64,000 bases of DNA. Origin: an uncultured Acidobacteriia bacterium (GTDB lineage Bacteria; Acidobacteriota; Terriglobia; Bryobacterales; Bryobacteraceae). A program made the translations under genes and the position numbers. Positions 56,889 through 64,000 of the stretch are shown piece after piece. The notes below the pieces were generated by a model that ran no database searches, was not told the DNA's origin, and saw only the letters and a program-made list of their open reading frames with translations. Where the stretch lies: contig CAIKMJ010000026.1 of NCBI GenBank assembly GCA_903828455.1, positions 62,001-126,000 on the forward strand, given 5' to 3'. Each line of letters starts with the position of its first letter. Positions within the stretch are counted from its first letter, which is position 1.

Positions 56889-57663
56889 GCGGCTCCAGTT
56901 TCATCAGGTCCTGAAATTCATCGGTTCCGCGCAGCGCGGCAAACTCCGGCGCCTGCTGCAGCTTCTCCTTGTCGCGGAAACCTTCTTCAAGAGCCTTGCG
57001 CAGATACTGCAGCGCCAGTTCGTTGTTGCCTGCCTTTGCGTACGTGCGTGCCATTTCGTAGTGGAATCGGGCCCGGTCGCCCACCGATTTCTCCTGCATC
57101 CGGGTGCCTGCCGTACCGCCGCGCTGCTCGAAAACATCTTTGTCGAGCTCCAGTGCTTTCGCATAGGCCTTCGCCATGTCTTCATATTTGCCGCGCGCGA
57201 AATACGCGGTCCCCAGATTGCTCCAGAACGCCGCCGATTCCGGCGACAGCGCGATCGCCTTGCGGTAGCGGTTAATCGCCGTCCGGTAGCGCTTCTCGGC
57301 GTAGTCCAGCGTGCCCAGATTATTCACCGCGTCGGCGTACGTCTTATCGAGCTTCACGGCCTTTTCGTAAGCGCTGCGCGCGGCCTTCAGGTCGCCGAGC
57401 TGGTGCCATGCGATGCCGATCTTGTCCCACGTCAGCGCGTCGTTCGGCCCTTCTTTGTAGGTGTCGATCGCCTCCCGGTACATCTTGCGCGCCATGTAGA
57501 TATCGCCCATTTCCTGAGGGCTCAGCTTCGGCTTGGGCTGAACGGCCGCGGTAGCCGAGGGGCTGTACTGAGAGACCACCGTCGCATCGTTCTGCGCAAA
57601 GCCCGGCGAAAGGCAGAAACAAATGGCCGAAGTAGACAGCATCGCGATTCGAACGGACTGCAC
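56878..57663 (-). CDS. Exported tetratricopeptide-repeat protein
   Basis: The 261-residue protein has a signal peptide ('AMLSTSAICFCLSPGFAQ') and at least four TPR units ('TWDKIGIAWHQLGDLKAARS', 'AVNNLGTLDYAEKRYRTAIN', 'FWSNLGTAYFARGKYEDMAK'). TPRs mediate protein contacts. It is probably periplasmic and acts with the downstream TPR lipoprotein, whose start overlaps its stop. There is no catalytic motif. It lies 57 bp after the PBP gene on the same strand, so a cell-envelope role is plausible. Confidence 0.82.
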   Translation of the reverse strand: MQSVRIAMLSTSAICFCLSPGFAQNDATVVSQYSPSATAAVQPKPKLSPQEMGDIYMARKMYREAIDTYKEGPNDALTWDKIGIAWHQLGDLKAARSAYEKAVKLDKTYADAVNNLGTLDYAEKRYRTAINRYRKAIALSPESAAFWSNLGTAYFARGKYEDMAKAYAKALELDKDVFEQRGGTAGTRMQEKSVGDRARFHYEMARTYAKAGNNELALQYLRKALEEGFRDKEKLQQAPEFAALRGTDEFQDLMKLEPRVL

Positions 57664-57720
57664 GGCGGCGCCTCACTGAGACTCAGGCCGCATAACAAGC
57701 CGCGGCACCTTGCTCCGTCT

Positions 57721-60318
57721 TCATTTCAGCACATCCAGCAGCCTGCCGAAGAAGCTTTTCTTCGGCTGTTGCTCGGTTGCCGTGGCTGGCTTTGGCGCTG
57801 CCGGTGGCGTAGTGGCCCCGGCGGCGTTCTCCTTCTTCGGGCGGCGCGGCGCCGCATTGGCCGCGGCCGCGGGCGCTTCGGCCGCCTCCTGTTTGCCTGC
57901 CGGCAGCGTCCACCCCGAAACCGTCACCTGGTCGCCGCCCTTGCCGCCGTGCAGCGGGCAGGTCCCCACCGGCTCGGTGCCGGAGATAAAGACTTCCGGC
58001 GTCTGCGCCGGGCACGAAGCCGTCGCCGGCATGCCAGATTCCGGGTCGATCGTCACCGTCACCACGCCGTCCGGCGCTTCAAACGGCCGCGCATCGGAAT
58101 AGCGCCGCAACTCGGTGGCCCGCTTCATGAATTCCGCCCAGATGGGCAGCGCCGAATGCGCGCCCTCCACGTCCAGCTCCCGGTTGTCGTCAAAGCCCGT
58201 CCACACGATGCAGAGCAGGTTCGACGTGAAGCCGGCAAACCAGCCGTCATGCGACGTCCCCGTCTTGCCCGCCGCCGGAACCGTGAAACCACGCGCCCGC
58301 ACTCCCGCCGCCGTGCCGGTCCGCATCACCTCTTCCAGCATGTTGACCATCAGATACGTCACGCGCGGGTCCAGCACATCCTTCGGCTGCGGCTTCTGTT
58401 CGTAAAGCAGATGGCCGCCCTGCTCGCGCACCAGCGAAATCAGTTCCGGCTGCACGCGCTTGCCGCCATTGGCGAAAACCGTGTACGCGCCTGCCATTTC
58501 CATCGGCGTTGCGTCGTAGGAACCGATCGCCATCGCGGGCGTGGCCTTCACGTCTTTGCTGATGCCCGCCTTGTGCGCCAGGTTCACCACCGTGCTGTAG
58601 CCAACCATCTCGGCCACCTTGATCGTCGCGATGTTCAGCGATTTCGCCAGCGCCTTCCGCAGCGTCACCGGCCCGAAGTACTCCTTGTCGAAGTTGCCCG
58701 GCGAGTACTCCTGGCCGTCGAAAACAAACGTGGTCGGCTCATCCACCACGATCGTCGCCGGCGTCATCGTCTTCGACCCTCCCGCCACCGCCGTATTCAG
58801 CGCCGCCGCGTAAACAAACGGTTTGAAGATCGAACCCGGCTGCCGCTCCGCCAGCACGCGGTTCAGCTGGCTGACGTTATAGTTGCGCCCGCCCACCAGC
58901 GCCTTGATCTCGCCCGTGTGCGGGTCGAGCGCAATCAGCGCCACCTGCGGCTCCACGAACGGCGCTTTCTTAAACCGCCCCTGCTTGCGCACAATGTCGT
59001 CGAGCTGCTTCATCCCCACGGAAACAGCCTCGTTGGCCGCGCGCTGCAGGTCCAGATCGAGCGTCGTGTAGATCTTATCGGCCCGCGCCTGGAAGTCGTA
59101 GCCGGGGAACCGCTTCTCCAGATCGTCGTTCAGCAGATCCACGAAATACGGCGCGTCGCTCGATTCCGCCGGCCCCTGCACCACCGCCAGCGGCGTCTCC
59201 ACCGCCACCCCGTACTCGCGGTCGTTGATGAAGCCGTTCTGCCGCATCAGCGCCAGAATCGCGTTGCGCCGGTCCTTCACCCGGTCCCCGTGCCGGTACG
59301 GATTGTAAAAGCTCGCGCCGCGCACAATCGCCGCCAGCGACGCCGCCTCGGGCAGCGTGAGCGAGCGAATGTCTTTCCCGAAATAAACCTGCGCCGCCTC
59401 GCCGAACCCGCGAATCGTGAAGCTGCCCCGGTAGCCCAGGTCCACCTGGTTGCAGTACATCTCGAAGATCTGCTGCTTGGTCAGCTTCTGCTCAAGCTGC
59501 AGCGTGATCATCACCTCGGCCGCCTTGCGCCGCCAGTTGCGCGCCGGCGTGAGGAACATATCCCGCGCCAGCTGCATCGAAAGCGTCGAGGCGCCCTGCG
59601 CGCTCTTGCCGCGCCGCAAATCCACCCACGCCGACCGCACCACCCCGATCGGATCGAACCCCGAGTGCGAGAAAAAACGCTTGTCTTCCGCCGACAAAAT
59701 CGCATTCCGCAGCACCGGCGGAATGTCTTCGTAATGCACCACGCGCTGCTTCTGCCGGTTCCGGTCGTACAGATTGGTGATCAGCTGCGGCTCCAGGTCG
59801 TACTGCGGCCGGTCCGTGTTGTCGCGCAGCGAAACAATGCGCGTCACATGCCCCTTGTTGAACTTCACCGTCGCCGGTTCCTGATCGAAGTAGGAATCCG
59901 CGCCGGGGAAAATGTCGATCGAATCGGCGCTCATCGAATACGAACCCACCGGATTCGTCCGGTTCTCGTTGTATCCGGCGTGGCGCAGCGAAGCCGCTAT
60001 ATCCGATGGCGTCGTCGCCTCCCCCACCGCCACCGAACCCGGCGCCGCAAAAATCCGCGCGGTATTGCTGTACGGCCCGCCCTTCAGCCGCTGGTCGATC
60101 ATCGTCGCGTAGTGGTTGTAGTAGTAAACGAATACGCCCGCCCCCGCCAGCATCGCCAGCACCAGCAGCACCACCAGAGCCTTCCCCACCGGATGCAGCA
60201 GGAAGCGCACCAGTCCCGCGTTTTTCGGCACGCGCACGCGGCGCGCCGGCTGACGCCCTGATCCCGGCCCGCTGCCACGTGGCGACCCGGATCCCGGGCG
60301 GTCGTCAACTGCCTTCAT
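57721..60318 (-). CDS. Class A penicillin-binding protein (PBP1B-like)
   Basis: The 865-residue bifunctional peptidoglycan synthase has one membrane anchor ('ALVVLLVLAMLAGAGVFVYY') and a UB2H-like region ('IAASLRHAGYNENRTNPVGS') as in PBP1B. The GT51 glycosyltransferase shows 'AILSAEDKRFFSHSGFDPIG' and 'GASTLSMQLARD'. The transpeptidase has the SxxK Ser near residue 496 ('QPGSIFKPF'), SxN ('KSLNIATIK') and KTG ('GKTGTSHDGWFAGF'). The C-terminal tail is Ala/Pro/Lys-rich and probably disordered. It polymerises and cross-links peptidoglycan. All motifs are intact. Confidence 0.96.
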   Translation of the reverse strand: MKAVDDRPGSGSPRGSGPGSGRQPARRVRVPKNAGLVRFLLHPVGKALVVLLVLAMLAGAGVFVYYYNHYATMIDQRLKGGPYSNTARIFAAPGSVAVGEATTPSDIAASLRHAGYNENRTNPVGSYSMSADSIDIFPGADSYFDQEPATVKFNKGHVTRIVSLRDNTDRPQYDLEPQLITNLYDRNRQKQRVVHYEDIPPVLRNAILSAEDKRFFSHSGFDPIGVVRSAWVDLRRGKSAQGASTLSMQLARDMFLTPARNWRRKAAEVMITLQLEQKLTKQQIFEMYCNQVDLGYRGSFTIRGFGEAAQVYFGKDIRSLTLPEAASLAAIVRGASFYNPYRHGDRVKDRRNAILALMRQNGFINDREYGVAVETPLAVVQGPAESSDAPYFVDLLNDDLEKRFPGYDFQARADKIYTTLDLDLQRAANEAVSVGMKQLDDIVRKQGRFKKAPFVEPQVALIALDPHTGEIKALVGGRNYNVSQLNRVLAERQPGSIFKPFVYAAALNTAVAGGSKTMTPATIVVDEPTTFVFDGQEYSPGNFDKEYFGPVTLRKALAKSLNIATIKVAEMVGYSTVVNLAHKAGISKDVKATPAMAIGSYDATPMEMAGAYTVFANGGKRVQPELISLVREQGGHLLYEQKPQPKDVLDPRVTYLMVNMLEEVMRTGTAAGVRARGFTVPAAGKTGTSHDGWFAGFTSNLLCIVWTGFDDNRELDVEGAHSALPIWAEFMKRATELRRYSDARPFEAPDGVVTVTIDPESGMPATASCPAQTPEVFISGTEPVGTCPLHGGKGGDQVTVSGWTLPAGKQEAAEAPAAAANAAPRRPKKENAAGATTPPAAPKPATATEQQPKKSFFGRLLDVLK

Positions 60319-60394
60319 ATAACTTCAGGATACCGGGTCGCCGGACCGCGCGGCAGGCCATCGGACTCGCCATCGGCGTCGCCGCCACTTACTG

Positions 60395-60400
60395 TATACT
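60395..60400 (+). promoter_or_regulatory. Candidate -10 element of the amidohydrolase gene
   Basis: TATACT lies in the gap to the divergent PBP gene. Transcription would begin at about 60406-60407, exactly where the 11-bp repeats start, so the repeats would form most of an 84-nt leader. No clear -35 is seen. Confidence 0.4.
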
Positions 60401-60406
60401 TCTCCA

Positions 60407-60472
60407 TGCCTGCAGCCTGCATGCAGCTGGCCTGCAGCCGGCCTGCACTCGGCCTGCAAACTGCCTGCGGGC
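60407..60472 (+). repeat. 6 x 11-bp tandem repeat in the amidohydrolase leader
   Basis: Six contiguous 11-bp units with consensus GGCCTGCANNC fill 66 bp between a TATACT and the ribosome-binding site (GGAG at 60479, 7 nt before the ATG). The 11-bp period is close to one DNA helical turn, so every TGCA core faces the same side of the helix. Confidence 0.85.
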
Positions 60473-60489
60473 GGAAACGGAGCGCGCTC

Positions 60490-62168
60490 ATGAACAATCC
60501 GCTGACAACGAACAGGACCGCGGTTCTCTCGTCCGCGCTGCTGCTTGTCGCCGCCGCCGCCTATTCGCAGGGAACCGACACCATCCTCGTGAACGGCAAA
60601 ATCGTTACCGCCGATCCGCGCTTCTCCGTCCGCGAAGCCCTCGCCGTGCACGATGGAAAAATCGCCGCCGTCGGCACCAGCGCCGAAATCCGCAAAGTCG
60701 CCGGCCCGAAAGCGCAGGTCATCGACCTCGGCGGCCGCACCGTCATCCCCGGCCTGATCGACTCTCACCTCCACGCCATCCGCGCCGCCTCTTTCTTCTC
60801 CACCGAGGTCAACTGGGCCGGCGTGCCCACCCTCGCCGAAGCTCTCGACCGCATCAAACAGGCGGCCGCTCGCGAAAAGCCCGGCCAGTGGATCATCGTC
60901 GGCGGCGGCTGGAAGGCCGAACAGTTCCGCGAAAACCGCCCGCCCACGCAGACCGAACTGACCGCCGCGGCCGGCAGCCACCCGGCCTACATCCAGCTCC
61001 TCTACTCCTGGGTCCTCATGAATCAGTTGGGCTTCGATGCCCTGAATATCAAAACGGACGCCGACCTTCCCGGCGGCGGCAAACTCGAGCGCGACGCGGC
61101 CGGCAAGCCCACCGGCGGCATCCGCGGCGGCATCATTCCTTTGTTCGATCGCCTCCCCAGGCCCACGCCCGCCGAGCAGGTGGACGGCACCAGGCTCTTC
61201 TTCCGCGAACTGAACCGCCTCGCCATGACCGGCGTCATCGACCCCTGCGGCAACAACGTCACTCCCGATACCTACAACGCCCTCTTCGAAGTCTGGCGTC
61301 AGCATCAGATGACCGTGCGCGTCGCCTACATGATCTGCGGCTTCACTCCGGGCAAGGAGTTTGACGACTACAAAAAATACCTCGGCCTCATGCCCGAAGG
61401 CTTCGGCGACGACATGCTGCACTTCAACGGCATCGGCGAACAGATCGTCTGGGCCATCAACAATGTTGCGAAGCCGGATGCCGCCGATCTCGAACGCTTC
61501 TACGAAATCGTCAGATGGGCCGCCGGCCGCGGCTACGCGTTGACCTTCCATTGCGGCAGCGAGGCCGCCGTCGACGCCATCCTCACCGTCTTCGAGCGCG
61601 TCAACCGCGAAATCCCCATCGGCAACCTCCGCTGGTCCATCGCCCATCTCAACGATGCCTCGACCGCCAGCCTGCGCCGCATGAAGGCCCTCGGCATGGG
61701 CTGGACCATGCAGGACTCCATGTACTTCCAGGGCGACGAAAGCCTGCCCGCCTCGGCGCCGACGCCGTCCGCCGCATGCCTCCCGTCGAAACCGCGCGCG
61801 AACTGGGCGTCACCGTCGGCGCCGGCTCGGACGCCCATCGCGTTGCCCCCTACAACCCCTTCACCGGACTGCAGTGGCTTCTCGACGGCAAAACGGTGGA
61901 GGGCAAGCCGATCCGCGGTCCCGAAGAAACGCCCTCCCGCGCCACCGCGCTGCGTTTCTATACCCAGGGCAGCGCCTGGTTTTCGCATGACGAAACCGTA
62001 CGCGGCTCGCTCGAAGTCGGCAAACTGGCCGATCTTGCGGTGCTTTCAAAGGACTATCTGACGATGCCCGTCGAACAAATCGGCGCTCTGGAATCGCTGC
62101 TGACCATGGTGGGCGGCAAAGTTGTCTACGCCTCCGGTCCGTTCGCCAAATTTGAGACCGCCCGTTAA
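60490..62168 (+). pseudogene. YtcJ-type exported amidohydrolase, broken by one frameshift
   Basis: The ATG at 60490 has GGAG 7 nt upstream and begins a signal peptide ('AVLSSALLLVAAAAYSQG'). Metal-dependent amidohydrolase features follow: 'GKIVTADPRFSVREALAV', 'VIPGLIDSHLHAIRAASF' (H-x-H) and 'ALTFHCGSEAAVDAI'. The frame breaks near 61747-61749. After that the family sequence continues one frame back: 'VGAGSDAHRVAPYNPFTGLQ', with the catalytic Asp, to a stop at 62168. One extra C in the CCC run would restore a protein of about 559 residues. Either a recent pseudogene or a sequencing or assembly error; unshifted, the frame ends at 62061. Confidence 0.85.
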
Positions 62169-62192
62169 GCCGCCGTCACGCCGCTGCGTGCA

Positions 62193-63194
62193 TCACACGC
62201 CGGGAAGAAAGAGGCGAATCGCGTAGTAGGTGATCGCCGCCACCACCGCGCTGGCCGGAATCGTCAGCACCCACGCCGTTACAATCCCGCCCGCCACGTG
62301 CCAGCGAACGGCCCGCGTCCGCTGAATCGAACCGACGCCCGCAATGGCTCCCGCGATGGCATGCGTGCTGGATACGGGCAGCCCGAGGTAGGTCGCGAAA
62401 AGAATGGAAACAGCCGCTCCGGTCTCCGCGCAAAATCCGCTGCGCGGCTGCAGGCGCGTGAGCCGCGTCCCCATGGTCTTCACGATGCGCCAGCCGCCGC
62501 TCATTGTCCCCAGCCCGATGGCTCCGGCGGATGCGGCAATCACCCACGACGGCACATGGAAGTCTTTCTGCATGCCGCCCGCCACCAGCACCGCCGTGAT
62601 GATGCCCATCGTCTTCTGCGCGTCATTCGTGCCGTGCGCGCAACTGAACAGCGCCGCCGAAACCAGCTGATACCGCCGGAAGTGGCGATCCATCTGCGAT
62701 GGCGTAAATCTGCGGAAGCCCCAGTAGACCCCCACCATCAGCAGATACGCCGCCGCCATGCCGATCAGCGGCGAAAGCACGATGAACGCCACCGTAATTC
62801 CCCACTTGCCGGCCACCAGACCCGCGAAGCCGGCTTTGGCAAATGCCGCGCCCGCATAGCCGCCGATCAGCGCGTGCGACGAACTGGTCGGCAGCGCCAG
62901 ATACCACGTCAGCAGATCCCACAGAATCGCGCCCGCAAGTCCCGCCAGCACCACCCAGGGGGTCACCAGATGGACGTTCACGAACCCGCTGCCCACCGTC
63001 GACGCCACTCCGGTCCCCAGCAGATAAGCGGCGAAAAAATTAAACAGCGCCGCCCAGATCACGGCCACCGTCGGCGTCAGCACTCGGGTCGAAACAACCG
63101 TCGCAATCGAATTCGCCGCATCGTGAAAGCCGTTGATGTAATCGAAAATCAGCGCTACGCCGATGATGAAGACGACCAGATCGAACGTGTTCAT
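62193..63194 (-). CDS. pit: Low-affinity inorganic phosphate transporter (Pit/PiT family)
   Basis: The 333-residue membrane protein has the two PiT signature repeats: 'GFHDAANSIATVVSTRVLTP' near the N-terminus and 'CAHGTNDAQKTMGIITAVL' in the second half, and about ten helices ('LPTSSSHALIGGYAGAAFAK', 'GLPVSSTHAIAGAIAGVG'). It couples phosphate (as metal phosphate) uptake to protons or sodium. It follows the DUF47 gene by 6 bp, the standard pairing. Confidence 0.95.
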   Translation of the reverse strand: MNTFDLVVFIIGVALIFDYINGFHDAANSIATVVSTRVLTPTVAVIWAALFNFFAAYLLGTGVASTVGSGFVNVHLVTPWVVLAGLAGAILWDLLTWYLALPTSSSHALIGGYAGAAFAKAGFAGLVAGKWGITVAFIVLSPLIGMAAAYLLMVGVYWGFRRFTPSQMDRHFRRYQLVSAALFSCAHGTNDAQKTMGIITAVLVAGGMQKDFHVPSWVIAASAGAIGLGTMSGGWRIVKTMGTRLTRLQPRSGFCAETGAAVSILFATYLGLPVSSTHAIAGAIAGVGSIQRTRAVRWHVAGGIVTAWVLTIPASAVVAAITYYAIRLFLPGV

Positions 63195-63200
63195 TGCTGA

Positions 63201-63815
63201 TCAGTTGTTCTTTACCGAAACGTTCTGAATCACATCCGCCACATCTTCGCAGCGGTCCGTCGTCGCCTCCAGCAGTTCGTAGATCTCCTTTTGCCGGATC
63301 AGCGCGATGGCGTCTTTCTCATTGCGGAACAGTTCGGCGAGAAGATTGCGCTCCAGTTTGTCCGCTTCGTTCTCAAGCCGGTTGATCTCGATGCAGAGGT
63401 TCACCACCGGCTTCTTTCTATGCAGCGCCACCAGCGCCTCCGCCAGCAGCGCGCAGCAGGCCGATACCTTTTCGGCGAGCAGCAGCACGGCCGGAGGAAT
63501 CGGCTTCAGCCGGTAGGCCACGATCCGGAACGTGACGTCGTCGATCCCGTCCAGAATATCGTCGAGCGAAGTCGCCAGTGCCTGAATGTCTTCCGGATCG
63601 AAGGGCGTGATGAAGGTGGAGCGCAGCCGCTCGAAGATTTCGTGGACCACATGATCCCCTTCGTCTTCAATCGTGCTGATGTCGTTCTGGATCCGGCACA
63701 CGCCGTCGTAGCCGTCATTCAGACCGCTGATCAGGAGCCTGGAGGCCCGGCACAGGATCTGGGCGTGCCGCTCGAACAGATAAAAAAACTTCTCGTCCTT
63801 CGGTAACAAATTCAT
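63201..63815 (-). CDS. DUF47/PhoU-like Pit accessory protein
   Basis: The 204-residue all-helical protein is a TIGR00153/DUF47 member. 'FFYLFERHAQILCRASRLLI', 'IEDEGDHVVHEIFERL', 'DDILDGIDDVTFRIVAYRL' and 'CEDVADVIQNVSV' contain the conserved E/D-rich metal-binding motifs of PhoU-like bundles. These proteins are encoded beside Pit and regulate its phosphate uptake. It is first gene of the two-gene operon. Confidence 0.93.
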   Translation of the reverse strand: MNLLPKDEKFFYLFERHAQILCRASRLLISGLNDGYDGVCRIQNDISTIEDEGDHVVHEIFERLRSTFITPFDPEDIQALATSLDDILDGIDDVTFRIVAYRLKPIPPAVLLLAEKVSACCALLAEALVALHRKKPVVNLCIEINRLENEADKLERNLLAELFRNEKDAIALIRQKEIYELLEATTDRCEDVADVIQNVSVKNN

Positions 63816-63890
63816 GACAGTCCATCAGTTAGATTAACGGACCGCCAGCCGTGAGTCAGGGTTGCCGTGAATTGCGACTGCTGCCGGCAA

Positions 63891-64000
63891 TTACCGCGCC
63901 GGCTCCGGCGCGCCCGCCGCAATCGTCGCGCTGAAGCCCGGGTGAAAGTGCAGATCCACACGGTACAGCGCCAGATTCATCGCCACCACGTACCGCATCT
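63891..64000 (-). CDS. C-terminal fragment of an unidentified protein
   Basis: A frame on the minus strand enters from the right edge and ends at TAA (63891-63893), showing 36 residues ('MRYVVAMNLALYRVDLHFHP' then 'GFSATIAAG'). Codon use looks coding. It would be the gene upstream of the DUF47 gene, 75 bp away. The fragment is too short to name, and it could be chance. Confidence 0.4.
   Translation of the reverse strand, partial: MRYVVAMNLALYRVDLHFHPGFSATIAAGAPEPAR

Noticed and set aside
57061-60261. A 1066-residue open frame antisense to the penicillin-binding protein gene
   Set aside because: Extremely Arg/His-rich, no motifs, and lies wholly opposite a gene with every catalytic motif intact.

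Overview
This window is a GC-rich, tightly packed stretch of bacterial chromosome. It has 54 protein-coding calls, two of them cut by the window edges and one broken by a frameshift. I see no tRNA, rRNA, CRISPR array, insertion sequence or prophage. The gene content points to Acidobacteriota, most likely a Solibacter/Bryobacter-type (Bryobacterales) organism: a paired DUF1501/DUF1800 operon, exported carboxypeptidase-regulatory-like and YVTN beta-propeller proteins, an exported VOC protein, DnaE2, and small Cys-plus-helix-turn-helix proteins. That placement is inference from family content. No gene-free stretch exceeds about 220 bp; the longest, 29516-29734, is a strikingly AT-rich divergent control region.

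Layout: (1) 1-6077, minus strand: a sulfotransferase cut by the left edge, a GT4 glycosyltransferase, a DUF885 metallohydrolase and NAD-dependent DNA ligase LigA, apparently one operon. (2) 6142-11888, plus strand: a diacylglycerol/sphingosine-kinase-like lipid kinase with no ordinary start codon, an exported repeat-domain protein and the error-prone polymerase DnaE2. (3) 11909-17518, minus strand: a CusF-like copper lipoprotein with two membrane or exported partners, a YVTN beta-propeller protein and an OprB-type porin. (4) 17716-23537: UvrB, a Rossmann-fold protein, Smr, a YdcH-like protein, RimI, an ECF sigma factor with a zf-HC2/STAS regulator, a zinc-ribbon protein and ribosomal protein S21. 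(5) 23685-27801, plus strand: GlgC, enolase and phosphoglycerate mutase, a small carbohydrate operon. (6) 28002-33841: a VOC protein, a Cys/HTH protein divergent from an XRE/S24-like repressor across the AT-rich region, an ABC exporter and a Met-rich exported protein. (7) 33914-43825, plus strand: a surface-polysaccharide operon (TPR protein, O-antigen ligase, Wza, Wzc-type tyrosine kinase, two ADP-heptose enzymes, a GT4), followed by a TPR/Fis-type HTH protein. (8) 43886-50160, minus strand: PnuC, DUF1501, DUF1800, an AI-2E-family transporter and a CNNM/CorC protein. (9) 50248-64000: penicillin acylase, a 20-residue Lys-rich microprotein, a Fur-family regulator, an FHA-GAF-PP2C phosphatase, TPR proteins, a PBP1B-like enzyme, a frameshifted amidohydrolase, a Pit phosphate transporter with its DUF47 partner, and a C-terminal fragment at the right edge.

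Themes: many genes overlap by ATGA or GTGA, which suggests translational coupling, and GTG and TTG starts are common. The most distinctive feature is short tandem repeats of 11-21 bp. They recur at gene edges, in 5' leaders and in linkers (11394, 14873, 26239, 32833, 53194, 56810, 60407), each with a different sequence. Possible operators include a perfect 17-bp palindrome over the ribosome-binding site of the XRE repressor gene (29712-29728).
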